From Psychromonas aquimarina ATCC BAA-1526 (GTDB lineage Bacteria; Pseudomonadota; Gammaproteobacteria; Enterobacterales; Psychromonadaceae), in the NCBI RefSeq assembly GCF_000428725.1, contig NZ_AUAM01000024.1, positions 1 to 64,000 of the forward strand: a stretch of 64,000 nt of DNA, written 5' to 3'. Numbering within the stretch: position 1 is the stretch's first letter; each line of letters begins with the position of its first letter. The notes beneath the pieces are model-generated. The model was not told where the DNA came from, did not search any database, and saw only the letters and a program-made list of their open reading frames with translations. This document shows, piece by piece, positions 19,159 through 28,883 of this stretch. The position numbers and the translations under genes were made by a program.

Positions 19159-19947
19159 TTAAGGCTTTGTTGGAGTATAACGCAGATCCTTGAGATTAAA
19201 CCCTAGTTGGATCTGTTTTTTTAATGTCACCAGCTGTCTGGCGAGTAATGCTTGTTTTTGTGATGCCTGCAGCTTAGTTAAACGTTTATCTTGTTGATTC
19301 TCTGGCTGTTTAAACATGTTGTCTAAGCAGTTAAACTGCTGCAGCAGTGCTAATGCTCCTTTTGCTCCGATTCCTTCTACGCCTTTGATGGCACTGCTGG
19401 AAATACCGCTGATCGCCCAGTAGTCACATAACTGCCCGACAGATAAACCCATTTTATTTAATACTCTCTGCTGATCGGTATAACTGTTGGTAAAGTAATC
19501 ATAAATAACAATTTGTGAATTAAGCAGCTGGTAGAAACCTTTATCAGTAGAAACAATAATGCATCGTTGTTTTTTCTGGGCGACTTTATCTGCAAGGGTG
19601 GCGATTAAATCATCTGCTTCGTCGGTTTCTGTTACTAACGAGTCTACGCCTAATTCAAAAAACAGATCCTGGAGCTGATTTAAGCTTTGTTTTAACAGCT
19701 CAGGAACGGGTTTTCGCCCCTGTTTATATTCAGGGTAAATCTGATGGCGCCAGCTTGGAGCATGATTATCAAAAACACAGATAACATGGCTGGGCTGATG
19801 TATCTGCAGTAGTTTTTTCAGCGCATTACATGCAGTCGTCTGCGCTGCAAGCACGGCTGCCTGCGTCTGGCCAAGCTGTTTTTCTTGTACAGCGTAGATA
19901 CGGCGGATAAGGTTCATCGCATCGATAATTAATAGGGTAGATGTCAT
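19159..19947 (-). CDS. xni: flap endonuclease Xni (ExoIX)
   Basis: 262 aa from ATG 19947; the frame extends further upstream but family members begin with a short residue run into LLIIDAMNLIRR, as here. It has the 5'-3' exonuclease/FEN fold: DAMN near the start, CVFDN, the acidic metal cluster ETDEADDLIATLA, VSTDKGFYQL, and the helix-3-turn GVEGIGAKGALALLQQF. It cuts 5' flaps at branched DNA and lacks polymerase domains. It follows ppnN, a neighbour relationship also seen in enterics. The start has a weak ribosome site. Confidence 0.9.
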   Translation of the reverse strand: MTSTLLIIDAMNLIRRIYAVQEKQLGQTQAAVLAAQTTACNALKKLLQIHQPSHVICVFDNHAPSWRHQIYPEYKQGRKPVPELLKQSLNQLQDLFFELGVDSLVTETDEADDLIATLADKVAQKKQRCIIVSTDKGFYQLLNSQIVIYDYFTNSYTDQQRVLNKMGLSVGQLCDYWAISGISSSAIKGVEGIGAKGALALLQQFNCLDNMFKQPENQQDKRLTKLQASQKQALLARQLVTLKKQIQLGFNLKDLRYTPTKP

Positions 19948-20010
19948 GTCAGCAGATAATCTTATTAGCAAAGGAGAGCGTATTATAAGCCTGTACAAGC
20001 GCATTTCAAC

Positions 20011-20050
20011 AAAGAATAAAAACGGTCTGAACTGTTATGCCCAGACCGTA
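20011..20050 (-). terminator. terminator after ppnN
   Basis: On the minus strand, stem ACGGTCTG/CAGACCGT with a 12-base loop followed by TTTTTATTC. It lies 10 bp past the ppnN stop and before xni, so xni has partly independent expression. Confidence 0.7.
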
Positions 20051-20059
20051 AATAAAGTT

Positions 20060-21412
20060 TTAACTGATAATTTTATAACAGGGAGTATAAACCGTGCCGG
20101 GAAGTTTCATGCGTCCCTGTTCGATAAAACTTTCTAATAAACTGTCAACTTTTTTCATCAGTACTTTTTCTCCTTTAATCTCAAAGGGGCCGAACTCTTC
20201 AATGGATTTAATACCGTCATCTTTAACATTACCACCGACTATACCGGAAAAAACACGGCGTAAATTAGAAGCCAGCTGCTCAGTCGGCTGTTCACTATTC
20301 AGTACTAAGCTGGACATATTTTCATGGTTAGGAACAAACGGCTGCTGGAAAGGCTCGTCAATTTTCAGAGACCAGTTATATGAAAAAGCATCACCGATTG
20401 CACGCCGGTATTCAGTTACTTTGGTCATCGATTTTTTAACTGTCTGCGCCACTAAAGCAGCATCAGCAATAATAATCTGATAGTGCTGGCGCGCGTCTTC
20501 ACCAAGAGTATCTCTGATAAACTGATCGATAGCCTGAAAATAAGTTCTGCTGTTTTCCGGCCCGGTTAAAATAATAGGCAGCGGCTGACGTTTATTTTCG
20601 GGATGCATCATGATTCCCAGAATATAAAGTAGTTCTTCCGCCGTTCCCGGACCTCCCGGGAAAATAACTACGCTGTGAGCAATGCGCACAAAACCTTCAA
20701 GGCGTTTTTCAATATCGGGTAATATAACTAACTCATTAACAATTGGGTTCGGCGGTTCGGCTGCTATGATGCCCGGTTCGGTAAGGCCGATATAACGTCC
20801 GCCGCTTACCCGCTGTTTAGCATGGCCGATTGTTGCCCCTTTCATGGGGCCTTCCATTGCCCCCGGGCCGCAGCCTGTACATATATTGAGCGCTCTGAGT
20901 CCCAGCTGACTGCCGACTTCGCGTGTATAGTAAAATTCCTCATTATTGATTGAGTGCCCGCCCCAGCAGACTACAACATTAGGCTCACCGCCTGGTTTGA
21001 GAATATTGGCATTGCGCAGAATTGAAAAAACTAAACTGGTGATCTGTTCGCTGTCATTATCATTATGCTCCGGAATACGCAGCTGTGAATTTACATAAAG
21101 CAGATCGCGTAAAACGGAAAAAAGATGTTCTTGAATACCTGTGATCAGCTCCCCGTCAATAAATGCTTCCTCCGGGGGGTTATGCAGTTCAATTTTTACG
21201 CCTCTTTCCTGATGTAATACATTAATATCAAATGTTTTGTATTTTTCTAAAATTTCTTTACTGCTGTCGGTATGGCTGCCGCAGTTAAGGACTGCCAGAG
21301 AGCAGTTGCGAAACAGGTGGTAAATATCGGATGTTGCGCTTTCTTTTAACTGATTAACTTCAAGTTGAGATAATAAAGCCATGCTGCCGACCGGATTGAT
21401 GCTGGTTATCAT
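20060..21412 (-). CDS. ppnN: pyrimidine/purine nucleotide 5'-monophosphate nucleosidase
   Basis: 450 aa from ATG 21412, which is preceded by AAGGAGA; the frame to 21481 is longer but unneeded. The start [19 protein letters not shown] matches the conserved beginning of PpnN (YgdH). The LOG-like core carries [20 protein letters not shown] and [15 protein letters not shown], the nucleotide-binding and catalytic motifs. Known role: hydrolyses nucleoside monophosphates to base and ribose 5-phosphate, modulated by (p)ppGpp. Enteric genomes keep ppnN near queF, syd and xni, and the same neighbours occur here. Full length. Confidence 0.94.
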   Translation of the reverse strand: MITSINPVGSMALLSQLEVNQLKESATSDIYHLFRNCSLAVLNCGSHTDSSKEILEKYKTFDINVLHQERGVKIELHNPPEEAFIDGELITGIQEHLFSVLRDLLYVNSQLRIPEHNDNDSEQITSLVFSILRNANILKPGGEPNVVVCWGGHSINNEEFYYTREVGSQLGLRALNICTGCGPGAMEGPMKGATIGHAKQRVSGGRYIGLTEPGIIAAEPPNPIVNELVILPDIEKRLEGFVRIAHSVVIFPGGPGTAEELLYILGIMMHPENKRQPLPIILTGPENSRTYFQAIDQFIRDTLGEDARQHYQIIIADAALVAQTVKKSMTKVTEYRRAIGDAFSYNWSLKIDEPFQQPFVPNHENMSSLVLNSEQPTEQLASNLRRVFSGIVGGNVKDDGIKSIEEFGPFEIKGEKVLMKKVDSLLESFIEQGRMKLPGTVYTPCYKIIS

Positions 21413-21595
21413 AGGCTCTCCTTGCCGCGAATTTGGAATAAAGAGAATGCCGGATTGAGTGTTTAGAAGCTTTATAACCACAGAACGGGTTTATAGAGGA
21501 TTGAATAGCAACACAGCATTTCTAACTTATTATTATATAAGCATAATATAGATATACAGAGTTGCCATTATATTTTCAGGCGGCCTGGGACAGGA

Positions 21596-23053
21596 CTATT
21601 GTTTTTCGAAACAGATAACTTGATTGCGGCCGCTGCTCTTGGCATGATAAAGCGCCTGATCCGCCCGTTCAAAGGCACTGTCAATATCATCTCCCGGACT
21701 GAAAATTGTACTTCCGACAGAAATGGAAATGCTGATATTGTTCTTTTTAAATTTAAACGGAATTGTTTTTATTATCCTGCACAGTTTTTCAAGGGTGATT
21801 TGAGCTTGTTCTTTGTTTATTTCCGGCAGTAGAACTGCAAACTCTTCGCCGCCGTAGCGGGCAATAAAGTCGGTATTACGCAGTGATTTCTGTAGTGTCT
21901 GGGCAATCACATTAAGGACTTTATCTCCTGCTAAATGCCCGAAACTGTCATTGATGGATTTAAATTTATCAATATCGATTATGGCGATATTAAGCGAGTG
22001 TTGATAACGCTGGTAGCGGGTAAACTCAATCTGAATACGTTCGCTCCAGGCCGCCCGGTTAGGAATCTTGGTTAAAAAATCAACATGCAGCTGCTTACTC
22101 TGCTGCTTCAGGGTCTGCTGATAATTTTTTGTTTCGTTCTGCAGCTCTTTTATCTCTCTTACCATACCTTGAAAGCGCTGCCGGACTTGTACTTCTTTCT
22201 GCTCTTCTTTGGCATTAATCATCTGCTCCACATTTTCGACATATGAGAAAATATGTTTTCTTAGTGCATCTAGATCCGTTGCGGTTTCAGTCTCTTTTTT
22301 AAGCTGAGCAGATTTTTTCTGAATTGATTTAACGCAGTTATCCTGCTCGGCAAATGTTATTTCAGCCTGCTTGATATTATTGGAGAAATTTAGATAAAAC
22401 TGGGTAAGGCTGTCATTCAGCGTGTATAGAAAGTGACGGGACGAGCGTCGTTCTTCACGTGTGCTGTCGATAATAATGGCAATAATTGTTAAACAGTACT
22501 GCGGCAGTTCAAGCGGGTTAGTTTCATCGGCTATTTTTCTACGAATGACATCGAGTTGTTTTACATGCGGCTGTGCAATATCCAGATCCAGAATCAGCTG
22601 CTGTAATTCATCACAAACTTCTGAAAATTCCGGCGGAGCACCTGTACTGTTAGTATTTTTGTTTTTATCTAACTCAATAACAACCCGCTGGTATATTTTA
22701 ATGATATTGGTGAGTTCAGCGTGGTGCTCTGATATTAAATAGGGCTGCTGGATATGCTTTGACTGTTCAATTTTTTCATTAACGGCATCTGATAGACCTG
22801 ACAGCTTCTGCAGCTGCAGCTGTGACTGAGTAACAATTAAACGCCCTTCAGGAAGACTCTCTTCAATTGAAGGAGTGCATTCTTGTAACCGCTCCGTACA
22901 CTCTTCATACAGTTCGTTGATAGCTGTATCCGAAGGTGTATTGTGCAGTTTTTTTAAAAAGCTTAACTGATACTTGTCAAATGCTTTATCTTGTCGGGCA
23001 GTTCTTTTTAATAACTGTTGTAGTAGCTTTAGAACAGCTATCGGGGGAGTCAT
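21596..23053 (-). CDS. diguanylate cyclase, cytoplasmic
   Basis: 485 aa. The N-terminal two thirds are helical and coiled-coil-like with no membrane segment (about residues 1-310). The C-terminal GGDEF domain has the active motif GGEEF at about 401-405 and an I-site RNTD at 392-395, so activity and product inhibition are both predicted. The domain begins with DFLTKIPNRAAW, the usual linker into the catalytic fold. It lies between ppnN and the TPR/degenerate-GGDEF gene on the same strand and may share a transcript with the latter (about 90 bp apart). The input signal is unknown. Confidence 0.92.
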   Translation of the reverse strand: MTPPIAVLKLLQQLLKRTARQDKAFDKYQLSFLKKLHNTPSDTAINELYEECTERLQECTPSIEESLPEGRLIVTQSQLQLQKLSGLSDAVNEKIEQSKHIQQPYLISEHHAELTNIIKIYQRVVIELDKNKNTNSTGAPPEFSEVCDELQQLILDLDIAQPHVKQLDVIRRKIADETNPLELPQYCLTIIAIIIDSTREERRSSRHFLYTLNDSLTQFYLNFSNNIKQAEITFAEQDNCVKSIQKKSAQLKKETETATDLDALRKHIFSYVENVEQMINAKEEQKEVQVRQRFQGMVREIKELQNETKNYQQTLKQQSKQLHVDFLTKIPNRAAWSERIQIEFTRYQRYQHSLNIAIIDIDKFKSINDSFGHLAGDKVLNVIAQTLQKSLRNTDFIARYGGEEFAVLLPEINKEQAQITLEKLCRIIKTIPFKFKKNNISISISVGSTIFSPGDDIDSAFERADQALYHAKSSGRNQVICFEKQ

Positions 23054-23145
23054 ATGATTATTCCATTTTAATTTTTATGCTATGAATTATTATTAACTTT
23101 AGCAGGGAGTGCAAGTCTGCCTTTGAAAATATCATAAAAAATGGG

Positions 23146-25386
23146 TTACTTATCGAGTTCTGGCCATTTAATTATATGATCATTGTGGCTGCTGTTAATT
23201 TTGACTATGCCCTTTTTGATAGCAGTCTGGCCTAACAGCCACAAATCACCGTCAAAAAATGCAGGCTGCAGATTATCGATTGCGTACAGCTCAACCCAGC
23301 TGCTTTGTTTCTTAGACTCGCGAATCTGACTTGCCCCGAAAAGCGCTAAGCTGCTTAAATTTAAAATGCGGGTCGGGTTGATGGCGCGGCTGGCATTATT
23401 TAAGAACGGGAATGCCACCAGGCCGATAGAAATAGACTTCTGCAGATTATGTCTTTCTGTAAAAGAGTTGAAAAACTGTTCTATTTTCTGTGCAAACCGG
23501 GCCGCGTTGTGATGGATTTTCTGTTCGCTGACAAAGAGTATCTGGTTATCCCTGATTTGGAAAATTCCCACGCTGCTGCCGAAATATATCTGCAGTGCTT
23601 CACCGAGTTTCTGTTCAATTTTATCAGCGGCCAGGATACCGAACAGCTCATTTAAACCGCTTAAAAACGGTACATTTACCAAAGCATAAAAGAGCGGATC
23701 ACCGCGGTAAAAGTAATTGAAGTGGTTGCTGTCAGTCTGTTGCGACGGCAGTTTGGTACGAAGGTGACATGCCAGTTTCTGCCGCGACAGGGTATTCTGT
23801 TCTTTGAGTTTTTTATTCTTAATTAAAGTATAAAAAAGTGCACATGCAGCCAGGGTAAACAGTGCAAACAAGCTGTATGTAAAGGCCTGAAAACGGTTGC
23901 TGCTTTTCTGCAGTTCGCTGTTTATATTTTCTAACTGCTGCTGCTGCTGTGTTTGTTCAAACAGCTGCAGCTGCTCTGTGATCTGCAGCTGCTGTAATCT
24001 GAATAAGCGTTCTTTTATGCGGTTCTGCAGTGAATGGAAATTTTTAAAGTGCAGAATAGCCTGTTCATGATTACCGGTTATCTCATAACTTAATGCCAGC
24101 ATTTCAAAGGCTTTTACACGTAGAGAGTGATACTTTTCAGTTGACAGATATAATACCTTTTCCAGCTGTAAAATAGCTAATGCAGGATCATCATTGACAA
24201 TGTTTAACTGCGCGAGCATAAGCAGGCTTTCTATCTGCTGCCGGGGTTTATTCAGCTGGGTAAAGTGGTAGCGGGCATTTTGTAAATATTTTTGTGCTAA
24301 TTCTAAGTCTTTCTTTCTGGTCTGTTCATTATTACTGGTTGCGTAGGTCTGCCCTAACTCAAGAAAAACATGTGCGAGTAAATCACTTTTACTTTTGTTC
24401 TGAACTAACTCCAGCGCATTAAACAGGTAGATTAAAGCCTGATTATTTTCTTTGTTCTTACGTTTTAAAATGGCTATCTGGATTAAGCTGTCCGCCTGTT
24501 TTATGGTGTTTTTGGTGGTCATATACAGCTCAACACGCTGACTGGCAAAATCGATGGCTCTGCTGAATCTGTGTTTCTGTTGATACATATCCGCAATGCG
24601 GCTTTTTACTTCTCCGCTTAACTTTGTAAAGCCTTGTTTATCAGAGAGTTTATTAGCAGACATTAAATATGAAATTGCCAGGCGCTGCTGATTGATCTGT
24701 TCATAATAAATACCGTAATAATATGCCAGCCAGGCCTGCAGCCTATTATTCGGATTAGTTTTTAATAATTCTTTGGCTTTTTCCAGAGCAATATTAGCGT
24801 CGCGATACTGGTTGTTTTCTATAGATAATTTACTGATTGTAAACAGCAGGTTAATGGACAGAGCTGTTGAGCCGTTAAAAGGTGACTGCTGAATTTTCTG
24901 CAGTGCTTCGTGCAGTGCCGCCAGTAAGTATTGATTATTAAACTGCGGTCGTTCTTCCTGTGGGACTTCAAGAGCCAGGATATTTAATGTTCGTATATGC
25001 GCAGTGAATACATTTGATTTGCGGAGCAGGGGAGTTAATAACTGCAGGGCCTGTGGGTACTCTTCAATCTGGGCATAGCAGTATGCCATTAACTGGGTTG
25101 GAAAAACGTAGTTTATCTGTGCCGTGCTGCTTTTCTGCACATCAGTTTCCGTCAGTCCTTCAGGTAAATCCAGAGCGCCGGCCGGGTTTTTATCCGAATT
25201 TTTTACTTTGAGGTAGAGGCTGGTTTTTTCGATGCAGTAATTCGGTGCGCTGAAACGTGCTTGAAAAGCGTCTTTCAGCGATACGGGAACTTTTGCATTA
25301 CTCAGCTGCTGTGCGAAACCTGCATGACTGAGCAGCACGGCTGCAGATATTAGAGCCGTGCGAATGTATAAACCAATATATTTCAT
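23146..25386 (-). CDS. TPR-repeat membrane protein with degenerate GGDEF domain
   Basis: 746 aa. A signal peptide (to about residue 25) is followed by a long periplasmic array of TPR-like helical repeats (about 90-460), a Gln-rich coiled coil (about 470-500), one membrane segment (about 510-530) and a cytoplasmic domain laid out like GGDEF. At the catalytic loop the sequence reads RDNQILF (about 612) instead of GGDEF, so cyclase activity is not expected. It may bind nucleotide or partners or sense peptides. It lies directly upstream of the active cyclase on the same strand, suggesting a sensor-effector pair. Family resemblance is inferred. Confidence 0.8.
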   Translation of the reverse strand: MKYIGLYIRTALISAAVLLSHAGFAQQLSNAKVPVSLKDAFQARFSAPNYCIEKTSLYLKVKNSDKNPAGALDLPEGLTETDVQKSSTAQINYVFPTQLMAYCYAQIEEYPQALQLLTPLLRKSNVFTAHIRTLNILALEVPQEERPQFNNQYLLAALHEALQKIQQSPFNGSTALSINLLFTISKLSIENNQYRDANIALEKAKELLKTNPNNRLQAWLAYYYGIYYEQINQQRLAISYLMSANKLSDKQGFTKLSGEVKSRIADMYQQKHRFSRAIDFASQRVELYMTTKNTIKQADSLIQIAILKRKNKENNQALIYLFNALELVQNKSKSDLLAHVFLELGQTYATSNNEQTRKKDLELAQKYLQNARYHFTQLNKPRQQIESLLMLAQLNIVNDDPALAILQLEKVLYLSTEKYHSLRVKAFEMLALSYEITGNHEQAILHFKNFHSLQNRIKERLFRLQQLQITEQLQLFEQTQQQQQLENINSELQKSSNRFQAFTYSLFALFTLAACALFYTLIKNKKLKEQNTLSRQKLACHLRTKLPSQQTDSNHFNYFYRGDPLFYALVNVPFLSGLNELFGILAADKIEQKLGEALQIYFGSSVGIFQIRDNQILFVSEQKIHHNAARFAQKIEQFFNSFTERHNLQKSISIGLVAFPFLNNASRAINPTRILNLSSLALFGASQIRESKKQSSWVELYAIDNLQPAFFDGDLWLLGQTAIKKGIVKINSSHNDHIIKWPELDK

Positions 25387-25398
25387 AAAATCCGGTTG

Positions 25399-26256
25399 TT
25401 ACTGTCGAAGCAGGCGAACATTATTAATAGTGTCACTTTCTTGTGTTGCGCGCAGCGGGTTGATATCTAAACCGCCTCGGCGAGTATAACGTGCGTATAC
25501 AGAAAGCGAATCAATTTGTGCGAATTTCATGAGGTCACAATAGATTCGTTCTACACACTGCTCATGAAATTCATTATGCTGGCGGAAGGAGATGAGATAG
25601 CGCAGCAGTTTTTCTCTGTCTAATTTTTTACCTGTATAGCTGATTTCAACACTTCCCCAGTCCGGCTGACTGGTAATTAAACAGTTCGATTTTAACAGGT
25701 GTGAATATAAGGTTTCTGTGACTGTTTCTGTCGAACTGATATCCTGCAGGTAGCTGGTGGTAAGCTGATAGTTATCAATTTCGATGTCCAGATCATCAAT
25801 ACAGTGACCATTAAAAGTGCCCAGTCTATCGGCAAACTGATCTAAGCTGCCGTTCAGCTCGACACAAACCGTTTTGTTTGCACATTTAGAAAGGTCTGCC
25901 GCTAATACTTTCTGTACTTCATCTAGTGAGGTAAATTTAGTCTGATTAAAACTGTTTAAATATAATTTAAATGACTTTGATTCGATTAAATTGTCACTGT
26001 CGTACGGAACTTTCACTACACCGGTAGCAGCAACCGGTTTTCCTTTGCTGTTTAACCAGGAAAGTTCGTAAATATTCCATAAATCAAAACCGACAAAAGG
26101 CAGGTTATCGGCACTAAGCTGTAATTCATTGCGGTTTAGACTGCGCGGAACACCTTGAAGTAATGTGCCGTCGTATACACTTTTGTATTCAGTTTTTTGA
26201 CCAAGAGAAAGGTTTTTAAGTGCATCATCCTGATCGTAGAGTGGTTTATTATTCAT
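25399..26256 (-). CDS. queF: NADPH-dependent 7-cyano-7-deazaguanine reductase
   Basis: 285 aa, the length of the long bimodular (YqcD-type) QueF. It has the family motif [12 protein letters not shown] (about 92-103) for NADPH binding, and in the C-terminal half the catalytic Cys192 and Asp199 within [11 protein letters not shown]. It reduces preQ0 to preQ1 in queuosine biosynthesis in the cytoplasm. The stop codon is only about 12 bp from the TPR gene start, so the two may be co-transcribed. It reads divergently from syd, the same arrangement known in enterics. Confidence 0.95.
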   Translation of the reverse strand: MNNKPLYDQDDALKNLSLGQKTEYKSVYDGTLLQGVPRSLNRNELQLSADNLPFVGFDLWNIYELSWLNSKGKPVAATGVVKVPYDSDNLIESKSFKLYLNSFNQTKFTSLDEVQKVLAADLSKCANKTVCVELNGSLDQFADRLGTFNGHCIDDLDIEIDNYQLTTSYLQDISSTETVTETLYSHLLKSNCLITSQPDWGSVEISYTGKKLDREKLLRYLISFRQHNEFHEQCVERIYCDLMKFAQIDSLSVYARYTRRGGLDINPLRATQESDTINNVRLLRQ

Positions 26257-26348
26257 ATTTTTAACTTTTCATTTTATTTAAACAAGACAAGTGGTTTTGA
26301 GTCAGTACAATATAACTATTGTAACCAAACTATAGAAATATTCGAGCA

Positions 26349-26903
26349 ATGAATCATACTACTGAAACACAATTATTCGATCTTTTGGCACGCCATCAGG
26401 CGCTCTGGCAGGAAAAAAAACAGTCATTACCGCAGCAGAACTTTGATCCTGAATGGATTTCACCCTGTCAGGTCGGTGAAGTGCAGGGGGGGAAAATTGA
26501 GTGGAGTGCATTAAAGCGTTCGGACGCTGTTGATCTTAGTAATATTGAACAGGCATTAGAAATAAAGCTGCACTCGAGTATTGTTGACTTGTTCTGCTCC
26601 GCCTACAGCGACTGTTTGCCCTGTATGTTTCAGGATCATCCTATTGAGTTGATCCAGGTCTGGAATGAGGATGACTTTAAACTGCTGCAGGAGAATATGA
26701 TTGCACACTTTATGATGCAGAAACGCTTAAACAAACCTGCTTCTATGTTTATTGCCAGCTGCAGTGATGAGATGCAGATTGTTTCGATATTAAATGAAAC
26801 GGGGCAGGTACAGTTAGAAACTCTAGGTAAGGGGCAGGAAGCCGTTTTAGCGGAAAACGTAGCTGATTTCTTAACGCAGCTGCAGCCGGTTATTGTGGAG
26901 TAA
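26349..26903 (+). CDS. syd: SecY-interacting protein Syd
   Basis: 184 aa, typical length. Recognisable parts are WISPCQVGEVQGGKIEWSAL near residues 37-56 and a central acidic segment around LHSSIVDLFCSAYSDCLP. Syd is a peripheral cytoplasmic protein that binds SecY and is thought to check the quality of the translocon. It reads divergently from queF across about 90 bp, matching enteric synteny. The ribosome site is weak. Confidence 0.9.
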   Translation: MNHTTETQLFDLLARHQALWQEKKQSLPQQNFDPEWISPCQVGEVQGGKIEWSALKRSDAVDLSNIEQALEIKLHSSIVDLFCSAYSDCLPCMFQDHPIELIQVWNEDDFKLLQENMIAHFMMQKRLNKPASMFIASCSDEMQIVSILNETGQVQLETLGKGQEAVLAENVADFLTQLQPVIVE

Positions 26904-26996
26904 TTTTTCCCTGCCGGCAGTTAATAACTTTTTTTTAACATAGAAATTAACCCGCGGCAGGTTTACAATAGCCCATCAAATTTAAGGAGCCTAATC

Positions 26997-27260
26997 ATGT
27001 TTAACCCTCAAAAACTAGAAGAGATCGCCAAACAGATCAGTGAGGCGATGCCGGCTGGTGTTAAAAGCTTCGGTGAAGAAGCGGATCGTAAAATCAAGCA
27101 AATATTACAGGCGAAGCTGGGTAAACTGGATATGGTCAGCCGCGAAGAGTTTGATGTGCAGACACATGTACTGCTGCGGACGCGTGAGAAATTAGCTGAA
27201 ATGGAAGCTAAGTTCGCTGAACTTGAAAAGAAATTAGATCAAAAGAGTATTGAGAAATAA
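26997..27260 (+). CDS. ubiK: ubiquinone biosynthesis accessory factor UbiK
   Basis: 87 aa. It starts [19 protein letters not shown], which is diagnostic of the YqiC/BMFP family, and ends in a Glu/Lys-rich coiled coil (about 50-85) used for trimerisation. UbiK binds UbiJ and lipids and supports the late aerobic steps of ubiquinone synthesis. AAGGAG precedes the ATG. The following DUF2750 gene starts 2 bp after its stop, so the two form an operon. Confidence 0.92.
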   Translation: MFNPQKLEEIAKQISEAMPAGVKSFGEEADRKIKQILQAKLGKLDMVSREEFDVQTHVLLRTREKLAEMEAKFAELEKKLDQKSIEK

Positions 27261-27261
27261 T

Positions 27262-27645
27262 ATGAAAGAACAGTATTTAAAAAATGCGGAAATGTTTGTT
27301 GAACAGGCTGTTAAACAAGATGAACTGTTTGGCCTGTTTGATGAGAATGAAGGCTGGGCAAACTGTCATGCCCACGATAATAAAGATGCCGCCGCAGTAT
27401 ATCTTTTCTGGTCTGAGCCTGCACTGGCAAAAAAACTGCAGAATGAAGAGTGGACTAATTATAAAGTTGAAGCGATTTCGCTTTCTGTGTTTTTAGAATC
27501 CTGGTTAGACGGTATGCAGAAAGAGCATGTTTTTGCCGGTGTTAACTGGGATGAGAATTTATACGGTTTAGAGATTGAAGCTATGGTATTAAAGAATTCT
27601 TTAATCGAAAAAACTCAGGAATTAAGCAGACAGGATTCTGAATAG
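27262..27645 (+). CDS. DUF2750 family protein
   Basis: 127 aa from ATG 27262; the frame opens upstream inside ubiK at a TTG but the ATG is preferred. The small acidic soluble protein fits the DUF2750 pattern: early FDENEGWANC, then VYLFWSEPALAKK, and GMQKEHVFAGVNWDENLYGLEI near the end. Function is unknown for the family. It follows ubiK directly and is closed by a strong terminator. Confidence 0.82.
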   Translation: MKEQYLKNAEMFVEQAVKQDELFGLFDENEGWANCHAHDNKDAAAVYLFWSEPALAKKLQNEEWTNYKVEAISLSVFLESWLDGMQKEHVFAGVNWDENLYGLEIEAMVLKNSLIEKTQELSRQDSE

Positions 27646-27678
27646 TTTTATTTAATAAACAATAAACAGCCTCTATAA

Positions 27679-27716
27679 AAAAGCCCGCTAAGTAAATTTA
27701 GCGGGCTTTTTGTTTG
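27679..27716. terminator. bidirectional terminator
   Basis: Stem AAAAGCCCGCTAA/TTAGCGGGCTTTT with A and T runs on each side. It lies between the convergent DUF2750 gene and rraB. Confidence 0.9.
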
Positions 27717-27731
27717 TGCATATAAATGTGT

Positions 27732-28097
27732 TTACTCTTCCGGGTAAGTGCCCCAGCCGTCGTAATCAATAGAAAAAGAGTGCGCTAATGTAAGCAGTTT
27801 TTCCACATCTTCCATAATGGCTTCTTCATCTAAATTCATTTCGATAACCACATCAAAACTGAGAATAATTGAGCCGTCTTCAAGCTCTAACTCTTCCGGG
27901 TCGGTTACTTCGTAGCCTTTTTTAAAGCAGGCTACAGCAGCTTTTTCTAAGACATCAAAATCACCGCAGGAAAGGTGATGTTCAATCATATAAACGGCAT
28001 CCGGATTACTGCCGTCTTCTAAGATTGCTTCAACGATTTCTTCTGTTTCTTCACGAAACTCTTCTATTAACTCTTTTAAATCTACTGTTTGTTCCAT
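27732..28097 (-). CDS. rraB: regulator of ribonuclease E activity B
   Basis: 121 aa. Strong match to the RraB pattern: EDGSNPDAVYMIEHHLSCGD, then KAAVACFKKGYEVTDPEELE and the end DYDGWGTYPEE. RraB binds RNase E and changes degradosome composition and mRNA decay. The acidic C-terminal tail of the E. coli protein, after the GWGTY motif, is missing here; the protein ends at that motif. It is read in the same direction as parC-plsC, about 30 bp after plsC, so it probably belongs to that transcript. Confidence 0.93.
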   Translation of the reverse strand: MEQTVDLKELIEEFREETEEIVEAILEDGSNPDAVYMIEHHLSCGDFDVLEKAAVACFKKGYEVTDPEELELEDGSIILSFDVVIEMNLDEEAIMEDVEKLLTLAHSFSIDYDGWGTYPEE

Positions 28098-28124
28098 TAT
28101 TTATTCCTATTCAGCAAAGCAGTA

Positions 28125-28868
28125 TTAACCGCAGCAGTCAGTATTGTTATCAGGGCGTTTTGCTTCTTTATTCAGCTGGTCGTATTTTTCCAGCATTATC
28201 GCATAAGAGTCGTTCATTAAGCGGCGGATTTCACGCTTTTTATATAAAGTAATATCAATCGGTTCGAGCATTTCTACAATCACCTCACCGTTATCCCAGC
28301 GGTTTAGTTTTACCTGCCCATGGGTGTCTGAAACAACTACAGGTACAACATTCACTCCCGCCTGTAATGCGGTATGAAATGCGCCCATTTTAAAGGGCAT
28401 TAATCCACGCCCGCGGCTGCGTGTGCCTTCCGGAAAAATCCATACACCGATATTTTTTGAACGCATCTGTTCAGCTACATCGGTAATGGTATTTTTGGAT
28501 TTACTTTTATTATCACGGTCAATAAGAATATTACCGGTTAACCAGTAAATAATGCCGAAGAAAGGTATCCACACTAAACTTTTCTTACCGATTGTTACTG
28601 AGCCTGGCTGTACCGATGCCGTTGTTGTTACCATATCGTAGTTATTCTGATGGTTGGCAATATATACAACCGAGCCGTTATCTTTAGCACCTTCCGGAAT
28701 ACGTACGGTAACCTTTAAACCTAAAATACGCGACATTTTGCTGAACAGCATAGCAAAATGGTAAGTGTTTTTCGGGTTGCGCGGGCTGAGCAGGCAGTAA
28801 AAAATAGAATACACACTCATCAGAATAACGCTGGCAATCACTAAGACTGCACGAATAATAAATAACAT
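28125..28868 (-). CDS. plsC: 1-acyl-sn-glycerol-3-phosphate acyltransferase
   Basis: 247 aa. An N-terminal membrane segment (about 3-25) is followed by the acyltransferase motifs: NHQNNYD (HX4D, about 73-79), the substrate motif FPEGTRSRG (about 145-153) and VVPVVVS. It makes phosphatidic acid from lysophosphatidic acid at the inner membrane. It lies 15 bp after parC, the same pairing as in enterics. The C-terminus ends in a Cys-Cys-Gly tail, which is unremarkable. Confidence 0.93.
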   Translation of the reverse strand: MLFIIRAVLVIASVILMSVYSIFYCLLSPRNPKNTYHFAMLFSKMSRILGLKVTVRIPEGAKDNGSVVYIANHQNNYDMVTTTASVQPGSVTIGKKSLVWIPFFGIIYWLTGNILIDRDNKSKSKNTITDVAEQMRSKNIGVWIFPEGTRSRGRGLMPFKMGAFHTALQAGVNVVPVVVSDTHGQVKLNRWDNGEVIVEMLEPIDITLYKKREIRRLMNDSYAIMLEKYDQLNKEAKRPDNNTDCCG

Positions 28869-28883
28869 AATGTTAAGTTCTCT

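Noticed and set aside
20011-20050. Structured element between xni and ppnN as a regulatory RNA
   Set aside because: The stem followed by Ts on the minus strand is explained by simple termination after ppnN.
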